Source: Bacteroidia bacterium (GTDB lineage Bacteria; Bacteroidota; Bacteroidia; Palsa-965). From it: a stretch of 64,000 nucleotides of DNA. The notes beneath the pieces are model-generated. The model saw only the letters and a list, made by a program, of their open reading frames with translations, searched no databases and had not been told where the DNA came from. How positions within the stretch are numbered: the stretch's first letter is position 1; each line of letters begins with the position of its first letter. This document shows positions 34,491-43,184 of this stretch, in pieces. Made by a program: the position numbers and the translations under genes. The stretch is from the NCBI GenBank assembly GCA_025454955.1, contig JALONL010000027.1:1-64000 (forward strand), written 5' to 3'.

Positions 34491-35258
34491 ATGTTTAAGC
34501 GTGATCCATTTGGCCATTTAGTTTTTCTGAAACGAATGCTTATCTCTGTAATCGGCTGGATTACATGGTTCAGGTATGCGCGTTACAATAAGCTCATTAT
34601 CGAAGGCACCGAGCATTTGAAGGATCTTCAGCCCACCAATGTGCTGTTTATTTCCAACCATCAAACCTATTTTGCCGACGTAATTGCCATGCTGCACATA
34701 TTCTGTGCACATAAAAACGGCCGTCAAAACAGCATTGCCCGTCCCACGTATTTGTTTCGTCCGCGCACCAACACCTATTTTGTGGCGGCCGAAGAAACCA
34801 TGCGCAAGGGCTGGCTTCCGCGCCTGTTTGCCTACGTGGGAGCCATACCCGTGCAGCGCACCTGGCGGCAGGGCGGCGCCGATGTGAAACGGCAGGTGCG
34901 CATGGACGATATTACCAACATTGGCAAATCGCTGGGCGATGGCTGGGTGATTAATTTCCCGCAGGGCACCACCAAAGTGTATGCGCAGGGCCGCCGCGGG
35001 GTAACGCATCTGGTAAAGAAGTACGAGCCGGTGGTGGTGCCGGTGGTGATTGACGGTTTTCGCCGGGCATTTGATAAAAAAGGATTGAAACTGAAAAAGA
35101 AAGGCGTTACCCTGCGCATCCGTTTCAAACCCGCCATGCAGCTCGATCTTACGCAGGATGCCGAACACATTTTGCATGATATGATGGAGGCCATTGAGCA
35201 AAGCCCCCGCTACCACTGGCCGCGCAATACGGCTACCGAAGGCTCGGAAACGAAATAA
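34491..35258 (+). CDS. PlsC-type acyltransferase with altered motifs
   Basis: This 255-residue protein is a 1-acyl-glycerol-3-phosphate-acyltransferase family member with a membrane-associated N-terminal part (VIGWITWFRYARY). The catalytic motif I is spaced differently from the canonical HX4D: His57 and Asp63 have five residues between them (NHQTYFAD). Motif III, normally FPEGTR, reads Phe156-Pro-Gln158-Gly-Thr-Thr, with Glu replaced by Gln. Motifs II (VGAIPVQRTW) and IV (VVPVVIDGF) are intact. Close relatives with the same NHQTYFAD and FPQGTTK spelling occur in Bacteroidota, so it is probably a functional clade. Its acyl acceptor may differ from lysophosphatidate. Confidence 0.8.
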   Translation: MFKRDPFGHLVFLKRMLISVIGWITWFRYARYNKLIIEGTEHLKDLQPTNVLFISNHQTYFADVIAMLHIFCAHKNGRQNSIARPTYLFRPRTNTYFVAAEETMRKGWLPRLFAYVGAIPVQRTWRQGGADVKRQVRMDDITNIGKSLGDGWVINFPQGTTKVYAQGRRGVTHLVKKYEPVVVPVVIDGFRRAFDKKGLKLKKKGVTLRIRFKPAMQLDLTQDAEHILHDMMEAIEQSPRYHWPRNTATEGSETK

Positions 35259-35311
35259 TTTCCTCTTTACCACAGTTAGGTTTTGCCTTTGGCAAAATTC
35301 ACAAACGAACA

Positions 35312-35348
35312 CAGCCGCAACACTTTCGTGTGCGGCTGCGTGAGTTTT
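35312..35348. terminator. Terminator-like hairpin between convergent genes
   Basis: CAGCCGCAACAC / GTGTGCGGCTG stem with one bulged A and a 4-nt loop, followed by a short T run. A second short palindrome TTTTGCC/GGCAAAA lies just before at 35281-35297. Confidence 0.6.
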
Positions 35349-35365
35349 AACCAGATACAACCGGG

Positions 35366-35743
35366 CTATTTGCCTCCGGAAGTATTTTTACGCTGTTCGC
35401 GTTCGGTTTTTAATTCCTGATAGCGCGAGTACTGCGCTGCGGTGAGTATTTTCTGAAGTTCGGCATCTTTTTCGGTGCGTACTTTCTGAATGGCGGCTTC
35501 TTTGGCTTCGGGGCCAAGTGCGGCATCGGCGTTTATTTTGTCGATGGCTTCGATGCGGCTCAGAATTACGGCTTCTACCTGTGTGGTTTGTGCGTCGCTC
35601 AGTTCAAGTACTTTTTTCATGCGCAGGGCCGAGTTGTGGGCGCGTTCCTGTGCAGTTTGTGTTTCGGGTGCCTGAGGGCGCTGGGCTGTGGCAGTAATTA
35701 CCAGCAGCAGAAAAACCGGAAGAAGAGCAAAAATTCGTTTCAT
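35366..35743 (-). CDS. Spy/CpxP-like periplasmic protein
   Basis: This 125-residue protein has a signal peptide (MKRIFALLPVFLLLVITATAQ) and a mature all-helical part with MKKVLELSDAQTTQVEAVILS and ILTAAQYSRYQELK. The paired L(S/T)xxQ motifs (LSDAQ and LTAAQ) are the signature of the Spy/CpxP/LTXXQ group of periplasmic chaperone-like proteins. The acidic/basic helices separated by a short Ala-rich link match the family length. It probably helps folding or metal/stress handling in the periplasm. It is a single gene convergent with the acyltransferase. Confidence 0.8.
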   Translation of the reverse strand: MKRIFALLPVFLLLVITATAQRPQAPETQTAQERAHNSALRMKKVLELSDAQTTQVEAVILSRIEAIDKINADAALGPEAKEAAIQKVRTEKDAELQKILTAAQYSRYQELKTEREQRKNTSGGK

Positions 35744-35814
35744 GAGCTGTCTTATTTTGAATGAGAATACTTAAAAGTAGTGATTTCCCCCTCAAACCGC
35801 AAATCCCGGGCCGC

Positions 35815-36825
35815 TTATTTTGCACTGCGAATGATATACGTAAGCCAATGAGCCGGGTCGGGGTCTTTGGTGGGATCGGTTATATACACCTCACGCCAGA
35901 GTCCTTCGGTGGTGAGTTTCTTTTCGGCCGCATATTTTTCGATGGCGGCGTAGGCCGGGTCGCTTTTTTCGTAGGGGCCGTAATAATCGGCTTTCAGGAT
36001 TTTGCCCGCGCTCAACGTACTTAGTTTTACCTCGCCTTCGCCTTTGGTTCCGGGTGCTACGGGCACGCACCACTCCAGTTCCATTATTTCGCCGGTTTGG
36101 TGAATGAGTGAGAAGACCGGCCCGGCCATTTTGGCTCCCTGTTTTTGCATCACCATGCCTATGCGGCCGTAGTTGGTGGCAAATTTATCGGCAATGCTGC
36201 TCATGGTGGCGGTGTCGCGAATGCTCAGGTAGGGTTGTTCGTTTTGCCAGGTTTCGGTAATCAGGTATTCGCCTTTGGCGGCTTTTACCATGCCGTTTTC
36301 GCAAATCTTGCGGATGTTTTCAAGTCCTTCATCAAAACTCTTTTCTATTTCGCTGTTCATCATCAGTCCGAAATAGCGGGCAATAATATTGAAACCGTAT
36401 TCGGCATCCATACGCATGGTAAGGTTTACGCTGCCTTCGGCGGCTTTAATTATGTAGCGGCCCCAGGCCGGATCGTCGCTGCCCATAAATTCCATGCGGG
36501 TTACAATAGAATCGAACGGAACCGATTGGGTAATGCTTATTTTTCCATTGCCCACGCGGCTGCTCTGGCTTTCCCACGAGTACCACGAGCCGTTGCCTTC
36601 GTCGGGCCCGCCCCAGGTTACTTTCCAGTTCGGATCCATTTTATGCCACGGCGACCAGCGATCCCAGCTTTTGAGGTTGTTTATTAAGCTGTACACGTTT
36701 TCGGGCGCGGCTTTAATGGTAAGCGAGCGGTTTACGTGCGAACCCGAAGGCAAAAACAGGCCAACCACAGCCAGCAAGGCTATGAGAACGACCAGCACAA
36801 GAAGAATTCGTTTGAGTATTTTCAT
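35815..36825 (-). CDS. SRPBCC-domain protein with GyrI-like effector domain
   Basis: This 336-residue protein has an N-terminal transmembrane segment (RILLVLVVLIALLAVVGLF), a START-like SRPBCC domain (about 30-170: LTIKAAPENVYSLINNLKSWDRW ... WKVTWGG) and a C-terminal effector-binding domain (about 185-336) of the GyrI/BacR type, ending PTKDPDPAHWLTYIIRSAK. The two domains together suggest binding of a hydrophobic small molecule at the membrane. The fusion is common in Bacteroidota, where its role is unknown. The ATG here begins the membrane segment. It is divergent from the TPR gene. Confidence 0.8.
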   Translation of the reverse strand: MKILKRILLVLVVLIALLAVVGLFLPSGSHVNRSLTIKAAPENVYSLINNLKSWDRWSPWHKMDPNWKVTWGGPDEGNGSWYSWESQSSRVGNGKISITQSVPFDSIVTRMEFMGSDDPAWGRYIIKAAEGSVNLTMRMDAEYGFNIIARYFGLMMNSEIEKSFDEGLENIRKICENGMVKAAKGEYLITETWQNEQPYLSIRDTATMSSIADKFATNYGRIGMVMQKQGAKMAGPVFSLIHQTGEIMELEWCVPVAPGTKGEGEVKLSTLSAGKILKADYYGPYEKSDPAYAAIEKYAAEKKLTTEGLWREVYITDPTKDPDPAHWLTYIIRSAK

Positions 36826-36869
36826 GTGGTGTGGTTTTTGAATGAGGTAAATGTAAACCAATTTGTGAA

Positions 36870-36898
36870 TTGCCATTTAATGCAGGAAGCTATCTTTA
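36870..36898 (+). promoter_or_regulatory. Promoter-like TTG-N18-TATCTTTA
   Basis: TTG at 36870-36872 and TATCTTTA at 36891-36898 are spaced 18 bp apart and fit the flavobacterial pattern TTG-N17-23-TAnnTTTG except for the last base. The box touches the proposed start codon, giving a leaderless or nearly leaderless transcript. Confidence 0.5.
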
Positions 36899-38145
36899 TG
36901 CCAATGAAAAAAAATACCGTTCAAACCAATTTGCTGGTGCTTTTGCTGGTGCTGTTTACCGGTATGCTGGCTGCACAGCCTGCCTACATTTATCACGAAA
37001 AAGGGCAGGCGCTCATGAAGCAGAACAAATACGTGGAAGCCATTGCCGAGTTTGATCTGGCGCTTAAAAAAGATGCCACGTTTTTTGAATCGTACTGCGA
37101 GCGCGGCCGCTGCCAGCAGGCGTTGGGCAAAACCGATCTGGCTATGGCCGATTTCAATAAAACCGTTTCGCTCAATGCCAAATACGCCCCCGGGTTTTAT
37201 TACCGCGCCAAATTGCAACAGCAGCTCGGTAAAGACAACGAAGCCATTGCCGACTACTCACAGGCCATAAAACTCAACCCCGATTTTCCCGACTCCTACG
37301 CCTCGCGCGGACTGCTCTATGCCCGCACCGGCAAAACCGATCTGGCGCTGGCCGATTTAAACAAGGCCATAAGTTTTGATGCCAAAGATGCCAACCTGTT
37401 TTTTGCCCGCGCCGGAGTTTACCGCGACATGAAGAAGTACAACGAAGCACAGGCCGATTACACCACCTGCCTCAAACTCAATCCGGCCCGCGGCGATGCA
37501 CATTTCGAGCAGGGCAAAATATTTGCGGCGCAAAACAACCACGCATCGGCAGTAAACTCGTTTACACAGGCCATAAACAATAAAGTAACCGGCGAAGAAG
37601 TATATCGCCTGCGTGCCGGGTCGAACATGGCACAAAACAAACCTGCCGAGGCCATAAAAGATTACACGCAACTCATCGATGTACTCAAAACAAAAGACCT
37701 CGAAATTGTGCGCAGCCGCGGAAACTGCCATATGCAATTAGCCAATTATCCCGCCGCCGTAAAAGATTTTACCCGCCTCATCACCGCCAAACGCGACGAT
37801 ATTCCCGCCCTGCTGGCCCGCGCCGATGCCAACTACCGCACCGGAAAAGCAAAGTACAACATTGCCATTTCCGACTACAACGCCATACTGCGCATCGACC
37901 CCAAAAACACCGATGCCATGCGCGGCATTGCCCGCATACATTTCGCCACCGAAAAATGGCAGCTCTGTGTCGATCAGCTTACAGAAGCCATCGCCATAAA
38001 AGCCGAAGCCGGCGATTATTACCTGCGCGCACAATGCTATGCAAGGCTGCAAAACCAGAAAGCCTGCTGCGCCGATATTACCAAAGCCGTGCAAATGGGG
38101 CATCCCGAGGCGGCTAAGGATAAGTCGAAACTGGGGTGTTTGTAG
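36898..38145 (+). CDS. Secreted tetratricopeptide-repeat protein
   Basis: This protein of about 415 residues has a signal peptide (KKNTVQTNLLVLLLVLFTGMLAAQ) and then about ten TPR units covering the whole mature part, for example YHEKGQALMKQNKYVEAIAEF and KDNEAIADYSQAIKLNPDF. The consensus Ala/Gly and the DPxx/NPxx turns recur every 34 residues. TPR proteins mediate protein-protein contacts and here should act in the periplasm. An ATG 6 bp downstream is an equally possible start. The longer upstream frame overlaps the divergent gene. No further domain is seen. Confidence 0.8.
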   Translation: MPMKKNTVQTNLLVLLLVLFTGMLAAQPAYIYHEKGQALMKQNKYVEAIAEFDLALKKDATFFESYCERGRCQQALGKTDLAMADFNKTVSLNAKYAPGFYYRAKLQQQLGKDNEAIADYSQAIKLNPDFPDSYASRGLLYARTGKTDLALADLNKAISFDAKDANLFFARAGVYRDMKKYNEAQADYTTCLKLNPARGDAHFEQGKIFAAQNNHASAVNSFTQAINNKVTGEEVYRLRAGSNMAQNKPAEAIKDYTQLIDVLKTKDLEIVRSRGNCHMQLANYPAAVKDFTRLITAKRDDIPALLARADANYRTGKAKYNIAISDYNAILRIDPKNTDAMRGIARIHFATEKWQLCVDQLTEAIAIKAEAGDYYLRAQCYARLQNQKACCADITKAVQMGHPEAAKDKSKLGCL

Positions 38146-38298
38146 GATGGGGTTGAAAAGCACATTGCATTGGTAAAAAAACAGTATCAGTACTTTGTAC
38201 TGAATGTGTTTAATTAACTGCAAATTTGTAATTACCCCCGGCCTTATTATCTTTCAGAACACAAAGTAACCCTCACTGCTTATTCTGCCTGAAACAGT

Positions 38299-39567
38299 AT
38301 GACAGATTATTACAAAGTTCTCGGCGTGTCTTTTGGCACACACCCTGCAGATATAGAAAAAGCCTATAAAAAACTGTATCAGAAGTATAATCCCGACTGG
38401 AACCTCGGCAATAAATTATACGAAGAAGAATTTCGGAAAATAAAAGAAGCCTATTCTGTACTTTCAGATCCGGATAAAAAAAAGAATTACGATCAGCTTT
38501 ACCGGGAGTTATTTTTATCGGTCAACCAACCTGCAGGCCATGCTGCCGATCAGCCTCAGATTAATTCAGCCGAAGTATATAAACTTTGCAGTGAGATACG
38601 CATAAAGGCTCAGGCAACAGATCAGGAACCGATTAATCAGGAGCAACTTTACAACTCATTGGCAAACCTGCTTACCGGACAAACATTGAACTATCTTGTT
38701 TATACCGGCGATCCGCAGATCAATCACAAAATCATTGACGAAGTGCTGATTTGCTGGGATTTTATGGAATATACCTACGTAGAAAAACTAACTCCTGTAC
38801 TCATCACGCTGGCCGGTAATGATGAGCAATTGAAAGAGCGTATTAAGGCGATTCAGGAAGAAAGGAATCCACATAAAACTTCTTCAAGGGTTAATATGCG
38901 GTTTATTGCCATACTCCTGGCTGCCGGTATATTTATTACCCTTATGCTAAGACAGGGAAGTCATTTGAATAAATTTATTTTTGGCGATGATCGGGAAATT
39001 AAATTAGTGAGTACACCTGAGAATTACGTCAATTCTTTTACTGATACATCTCAAAACCTCGGCCAGTCTCAATCCGGACAGGGAGAGGAAAAAAAGTACA
39101 GAGAAAAGTTAATTGCAGAAGGGTGGAAATCGACAGGAATTAACAATGGCCTGTTTCCTGATTGTTACGGCTTCCCGGTTGTGGAAAAGCCTACCGGAAA
39201 TACCTTAACTCTTTATGCCGGAAAAGGGAACGATGCTGTGGTGAGGTTGATTGACTCTAAAACAAAAAAATGTATCAGGCAGGTATATATTAAAGAAGAA
39301 AATTATTTTCAGATACAGAATATTCCTCATGGCCAATATTATCTCAAAGCAGCCTACGGAAGTGTGTGGTTTGAAAAGAAAACAAATGGCAGATGCAAAG
39401 GCGTTTTTATTGTAAACCCGGTGTATCAGAAAATACACAGTCAAATAGATTTCAATTCGTGGGTTGAGGAGAAAAACGCATCTCCGGTGAATCATCAGGT
39501 TAATCTCGATGGAGGAATTGGAAACAGAGACGCTGTGTCGATAAGTGAAAATGAATTTAAGAAATAG
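38299..39567 (+). CDS. J-domain membrane protein with degenerate HPD motif
   Basis: This 422-residue protein opens with a J domain (about residues 1-70: DYYKVLGVSFGTHPADIEKAYKK ... FRKIKEAYSVLSDPDKKKNYD). The invariant His-Pro-Asp that stimulates Hsp70 reads Asn31-Pro-Asp33 (QKYNPDWN). A single membrane segment lies at about 200-217 (RFIAILLAAGIFITLML), and the C-terminal 200 residues, probably outside the cytoplasm, contain GLFPDCYGFPVVEKPTGN and RQVYIKEENYFQIQNIPHGQYYLKAAYG, a beta-sandwich-like pattern. Without the histidine it is unlikely to drive Hsp70 ATPase activity, so the J domain may serve as a docking or inactive fold. The next gene is in the same direction. Confidence 0.75.
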   Translation: MTDYYKVLGVSFGTHPADIEKAYKKLYQKYNPDWNLGNKLYEEEFRKIKEAYSVLSDPDKKKNYDQLYRELFLSVNQPAGHAADQPQINSAEVYKLCSEIRIKAQATDQEPINQEQLYNSLANLLTGQTLNYLVYTGDPQINHKIIDEVLICWDFMEYTYVEKLTPVLITLAGNDEQLKERIKAIQEERNPHKTSSRVNMRFIAILLAAGIFITLMLRQGSHLNKFIFGDDREIKLVSTPENYVNSFTDTSQNLGQSQSGQGEEKKYREKLIAEGWKSTGINNGLFPDCYGFPVVEKPTGNTLTLYAGKGNDAVVRLIDSKTKKCIRQVYIKEENYFQIQNIPHGQYYLKAAYGSVWFEKKTNGRCKGVFIVNPVYQKIHSQIDFNSWVEEKNASPVNHQVNLDGGIGNRDAVSISENEFKK

Positions 39568-39747
39568 TTTGCTGTACTCCGTATTATCCGGAGGCAGGAA
39601 AAATTTAACTTTAACTGTATGCCTGAATTGAATACTATCCCTGAAAATGAGTGTCGGACACGTAGATGAATGTATGGGAATAAGCAGGGATGAATTTTAG
39701 TTTATCCGGTTCAGCAAAATTGTTTCTGGTTCTAAAACAATAAAACT

Positions 39748-40398
39748 ATGGGAATTTTAAAACGAATTTTCGGCAGCGGTACACCCGAATCCGACAAAAA
39801 AGCAAAAAGAGATATCGAATTGGTTACCTCCGGGCAAGTTACCCGTATTTATCCTGTACTTAAACCCGGCGACTGGATTGGAATTAAAGCCGGTGCTGTT
39901 TATCGCCTGCTGGCTGGTACGCCTGAAAATCCCCGGCTGGTAATTGCAGTTGGATATGATGCTCCTGATAATTTTGTGTTTCTTACACACAACGACCTCA
40001 AGGGCCGGAGTATGGTTGAAATATTTGAAGAGGCTTATCAAAACCTTGACGATGTTGAATCGGTATTTGAAACGATGAATATTGATTCGGAATTAATGCT
40101 CACTGCTTCAGGCAATAGTTTTTCCAGCGAAAAAATTCTTAGCAAGGCTCATTTGTTAAAAGCACATCAGTTATTGCAGTCTGATGAGTTGCTGATTTCT
40201 ATTCCCCGCCGTACCTGCATGATGATTATGCCGAAGCAGGGAAGTCATAATTTGCTCGGGAAGTTTGCGTATTTGCATCACCATATATGGAAAGATGATT
40301 CTTATGGTCATGCGCCCATTATCAATGCATTTGTTTTAATTAAAAACGGAGAAATAGAGGCAATCCGGCCGCTCGACAATGTGCAGATCGACGTTTGA
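39748..40398 (+). CDS. Cytoplasmic hypothetical protein
   Basis: This 216-residue protein has no signal peptide and is not firmly recognised. It begins MGILKRIFGSGTPESDKKAKRD and has a middle alpha/beta region with PGDWIGIKAGAVYRLL, LVIAVGYDAPDNFVFL and, later, ELLISIPRRTCMMIMPKQG. The layout faintly recalls DUF1444-type proteins, in which a late strand reports a catch-all (A/G)(I/V)P motif. It starts 180 bp after the J-domain gene and could belong to the same transcript. Coding bias is like that of its neighbours. Confidence 0.55.
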   Translation: MGILKRIFGSGTPESDKKAKRDIELVTSGQVTRIYPVLKPGDWIGIKAGAVYRLLAGTPENPRLVIAVGYDAPDNFVFLTHNDLKGRSMVEIFEEAYQNLDDVESVFETMNIDSELMLTASGNSFSSEKILSKAHLLKAHQLLQSDELLISIPRRTCMMIMPKQGSHNLLGKFAYLHHHIWKDDSYGHAPIINAFVLIKNGEIEAIRPLDNVQIDV

Positions 40399-40640
40399 GT
40401 TCGTTTGCTGTTGTTTGATTTACCACTGTTGCGGAAAACTTTACCTTCTGCGCAGGATTTTCGGGCACAGTTTCCGGGAACAATTTTGTTTGCCGGTTCA
40501 TGAAGCGAAAGCCACATGAAAGAGATGGATAGATATTGTTTTCGTTTGAGGGAGAGGCGAAGTTTCTTCACGAGAAACTACGCGTAATCGACTGCGAATG
40601 TTATTTTTATACCGACCCAACCGAAAACCGGAATCTGTAC
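40399..40640. other. Intergenic region before the M23 peptidase
   Basis: About 240 bp without a clear gene. A hairpin-prone GTTTC/GAAAC pair occurs around 40562-40578; no TAnnTTTG box is obvious and nothing more can be supported. Confidence 0.4.
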
Positions 40641-41609
40641 ATGCACAAATTCTTTCGGGCAATGCTTTGTTTGTGTGCCATGCTTGCACCGGCTTTGTTG
40701 CGCGGCAGCGATACGCTTGAAGTAAAGCCCAATGCTTCGCAACTCATTGCCGCATTACCCGAAATGAACGAGCCGGAAGTGGTGCTGCTGCTCGATTCGC
40801 TCATGGACTGCCACAGCGACACTGCCCTGCGTCCGTTGTTTGCCGCCATAAAACTGCGTGTGGCCGAGTTGCGCAGCATAAAACCCGAAGCCGTGACCGG
40901 CGATTTTCCGGCGCATCATCTCTATGGCTCGTGGGATACGCGGCATCTTTTTGCATACCCCGATTCGCTATACAAAGCCGATGCACAGGTGCTGCTCAGT
41001 CTGGGGCCGTTTGTGGCTCCTGTTCACGGGCGCATCACCTCGGGCTACGGCTGGCGCGATTCGGCCATGCACCGCGGCATCGACATCGACCTCCACCGCG
41101 GCGATACCGTGCGCGCGGCCTTTGCCGGACGTGTACGCTTTGCGGCCCGCTGCGGCGGTTACGGCAATGTAGTGGTAGTACGCCACGCCAACGGACTGGA
41201 AACGCTGTATGCCCACCTCTGGAAAATAAGCGTCAAGCCCGGCGACGAACTGCAGGCCGGTGCCGCATTGGGGCGCGGCGGTTCTACCGGGCATTCCACC
41301 GGCACACACCTGCATTTCGAACTACGCTTTCGTGGTGTGGCCATTAATCCCGCCTGGCTGCTGCAATTGCCCGAACTCAGGCTGCATGAGTCACAGGTGC
41401 TGCTCATACGCACCCGCGAGGGCTTTGCCGTGCGCCCGGCAAACTGCACGCACCACACCGTACAGCGCGGCGACTCGCCTTACCGCATTGCACGGCGATA
41501 TGGTTGCACCACGGCACAGCTTAAAAGCTGGAACAACTGGGAAAAACAACCGCCGCTGAAAGCCGGGCAGCAGGTGAGAATTGTGGCTCCGGGCGCACAG
41601 CAGCAATAA
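40641..41609 (+). CDS. Secreted M23 peptidase with C-terminal LysM
   Basis: This 322-residue protein has a short signal peptide (MHKFFRAMLCLCAMLAPALL). The M23 (LytM-type) zinc endopeptidase domain covers about 125-245: the first ligands are His144 and Asp148 in HRGIDID, and His223-Leu-His225 (THLHFE) completes the site. A LysM peptidoglycan-binding domain (about 265-315: HHTVQRGDSPYRIARRYGCT) ends the protein. It should cut peptide crosslinks of peptidoglycan. The ATG begins the signal peptide; a longer frame adds 35 residues that do not look like a leader. A larger paralog is encoded near 48 kb. Confidence 0.85.
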   Translation: MHKFFRAMLCLCAMLAPALLRGSDTLEVKPNASQLIAALPEMNEPEVVLLLDSLMDCHSDTALRPLFAAIKLRVAELRSIKPEAVTGDFPAHHLYGSWDTRHLFAYPDSLYKADAQVLLSLGPFVAPVHGRITSGYGWRDSAMHRGIDIDLHRGDTVRAAFAGRVRFAARCGGYGNVVVVRHANGLETLYAHLWKISVKPGDELQAGAALGRGGSTGHSTGTHLHFELRFRGVAINPAWLLQLPELRLHESQVLLIRTREGFAVRPANCTHHTVQRGDSPYRIARRYGCTTAQLKSWNNWEKQPPLKAGQQVRIVAPGAQQQ

Positions 41610-41619
41610 CACTAGTGTT

Positions 41620-42393
41620 TTACGGCAATTCGCAGCGGTAATACTCAAATTTCTTCGCCGGCGCTTCGCCCCTGTAACCCTTCACACAAAAAACCGAATC
41701 CGATTCCCACACAATTGTTTCAATTTGTAATCCCGACAAATCTCCGCTGGCAAATTCACTCAGGTAAGTTTCTGGATTCGACCGGTCGTTTATTTTCAAA
41801 ATACCGATCTTACTTTCCTCCGCAAATATTAAATTGTAATAATAAATAAGATATTTTCTGCCCGATGAAGTTTCGGGCACGTTTCCGCCTGCGTCGCCAA
41901 ACGAATTAATTGTATAGCGATAATTGGTCAGACTGTCGAGAAGCATGAGGCTGCTGAATGTGAAACCTTCGTCCAGATTCATTTTTGTAAGGACAAACAA
42001 ATTCTGAAGCGGAAGCACGCCCGATAATTTATAGCCATTATCATTCTCTTTGAAATTATTGCTATTGTATTTACGGAGTGAAAAATTTTTGTCTTTAGTT
42101 TGAATGTAAATTATACTGTCTTTTTCTGATTCAGGATATCGGCGAATGCCATTTTCTGGTTTCAGTGCGTTGAATTCGGCCTCTTTCATGGGCTTAAAAT
42201 CCAGCCTGGGCAGTTTTTCATACGTGTCGGAATTGCCGAGTGTGATGGTTTTGACACTGTCAATAATTGCGTTTTCGCGTGCAATTATTGTGTCTTTTGC
42301 GGAAGTGTCGGTTGCCGCAATCTGTTTGGGTGCGGCATTATCGCGGCAGGCGGCAAACGCGGTAAGGAGGAACGTGAAAAGCAGGGTGCGCAT
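41620..42393 (-). CDS. Lipoprotein, hypothetical
   Basis: This 257-residue protein starts with a lipoprotein signal (MRTLLFTFLLTAFAAC) with the lipobox AFAAC. The mature part is not recognised; it has a Thr/Ser/Asp-rich linker, then a mixed alpha/beta region with GNSDTYEKLPRLDFKPMKEAEF and DEGFTFSSLMLLDSLTNYRYT. It is convergent with the M23 gene and divergent from the Nudix gene. The frame extends far upstream, but that part overlaps the Nudix gene antisense and has no leader features. Confidence 0.65.
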   Translation of the reverse strand: MRTLLFTFLLTAFAACRDNAAPKQIAATDTSAKDTIIARENAIIDSVKTITLGNSDTYEKLPRLDFKPMKEAEFNALKPENGIRRYPESEKDSIIYIQTKDKNFSLRKYNSNNFKENDNGYKLSGVLPLQNLFVLTKMNLDEGFTFSSLMLLDSLTNYRYTINSFGDAGGNVPETSSGRKYLIYYYNLIFAEESKIGILKINDRSNPETYLSEFASGDLSGLQIETIVWESDSVFCVKGYRGEAPAKKFEYYRCELP

Positions 42394-42522
42394 CAAAAAC
42401 GGGATTAGAGTAAATATACCTGAGGATGAATTTACGCACAATATCTTCATGCACGAATCTGGTGCTGCGCCGGAATGAATGTGCCTGTTTCTCCGGCCTC
42501 GGCAACTGCGTATCTTTACGGC

Positions 42523-43173
42523 ATGACATTGCTGCATCAGCCCGACGAATTTTTCATGCACCTCAGGCACCGCCTGCAGCAGCCCCTGCCCGGCACCGAA
42601 GCTCAAAACCGCATGACCATGCGCAGCCGCAAAACGGTTGACGAATACCTGGCCGAAAATCCCGGCTACCGGCGCAGTGCGGTGCTCATGCCGCTTTTCC
42701 CGCACGCGGGCGAAATACATACGCTGCTCATCAAACGCCCGTCGTACGAAGGCGTACACAGCGGGCAGCTTGCCCTCCCGGGCGGGGCCGAGGAACCGCA
42801 GGATGCTTCGCCCACGCACACTGCCCTGCGCGAAGCGCAGGAAGAAGTAGGCCTGCTGGCTGGCGAAGAACAGGTGCTGGGACAGCTTACACCGCTCTAT
42901 ATTCCGCCCAGCAATTTTCTGGTGCGTCCGTTTATTGCACAACTGCCGCAACGCCCCCGCTGGCAACCCAGCGCCGATGAAGTGGAAGCCCTGCTCGAAA
43001 TTCCCCTGCGCACTTTCCTCGACCAGTCCATTAAAGACACCCGAAAAATCAGCATTGGCGGCGGAATGACGGTGAATGCGCCCTGCTACATTATTGAAGG
43101 CAATGTACTTTGGGGCGCCACTGCCATGATGTTTAGCGAAATGGAGGCGTTGCTGGAAGAGTTAAACCAATAA
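42523..43173 (+). CDS. CoA pyrophosphatase-like Nudix hydrolase
   Basis: This 216-residue Nudix protein resembles the NudL/CoA-pyrophosphatase group. The UPF0035-like segment LLIKRPSYEGVHSGQLALPGG precedes the Nudix box, whose helix TALREAQEEVGLLAGEEQ carries the REAxEE metal ligands; the spacing GGAEEPQDAS is that of CoA pyrophosphatases. It should hydrolyse CoA or related dinucleotides to keep cofactor pools clean. A TATCTTTA box 4 bp upstream of the ATG suggests a near-leaderless mRNA. The lipoprotein gene downstream is on the same strand with an 11-bp gap. Confidence 0.85.
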   Translation: MTLLHQPDEFFMHLRHRLQQPLPGTEAQNRMTMRSRKTVDEYLAENPGYRRSAVLMPLFPHAGEIHTLLIKRPSYEGVHSGQLALPGGAEEPQDASPTHTALREAQEEVGLLAGEEQVLGQLTPLYIPPSNFLVRPFIAQLPQRPRWQPSADEVEALLEIPLRTFLDQSIKDTRKISIGGGMTVNAPCYIIEGNVLWGATAMMFSEMEALLEELNQ

Positions 43174-43184
43174 ATACTGTTCAA

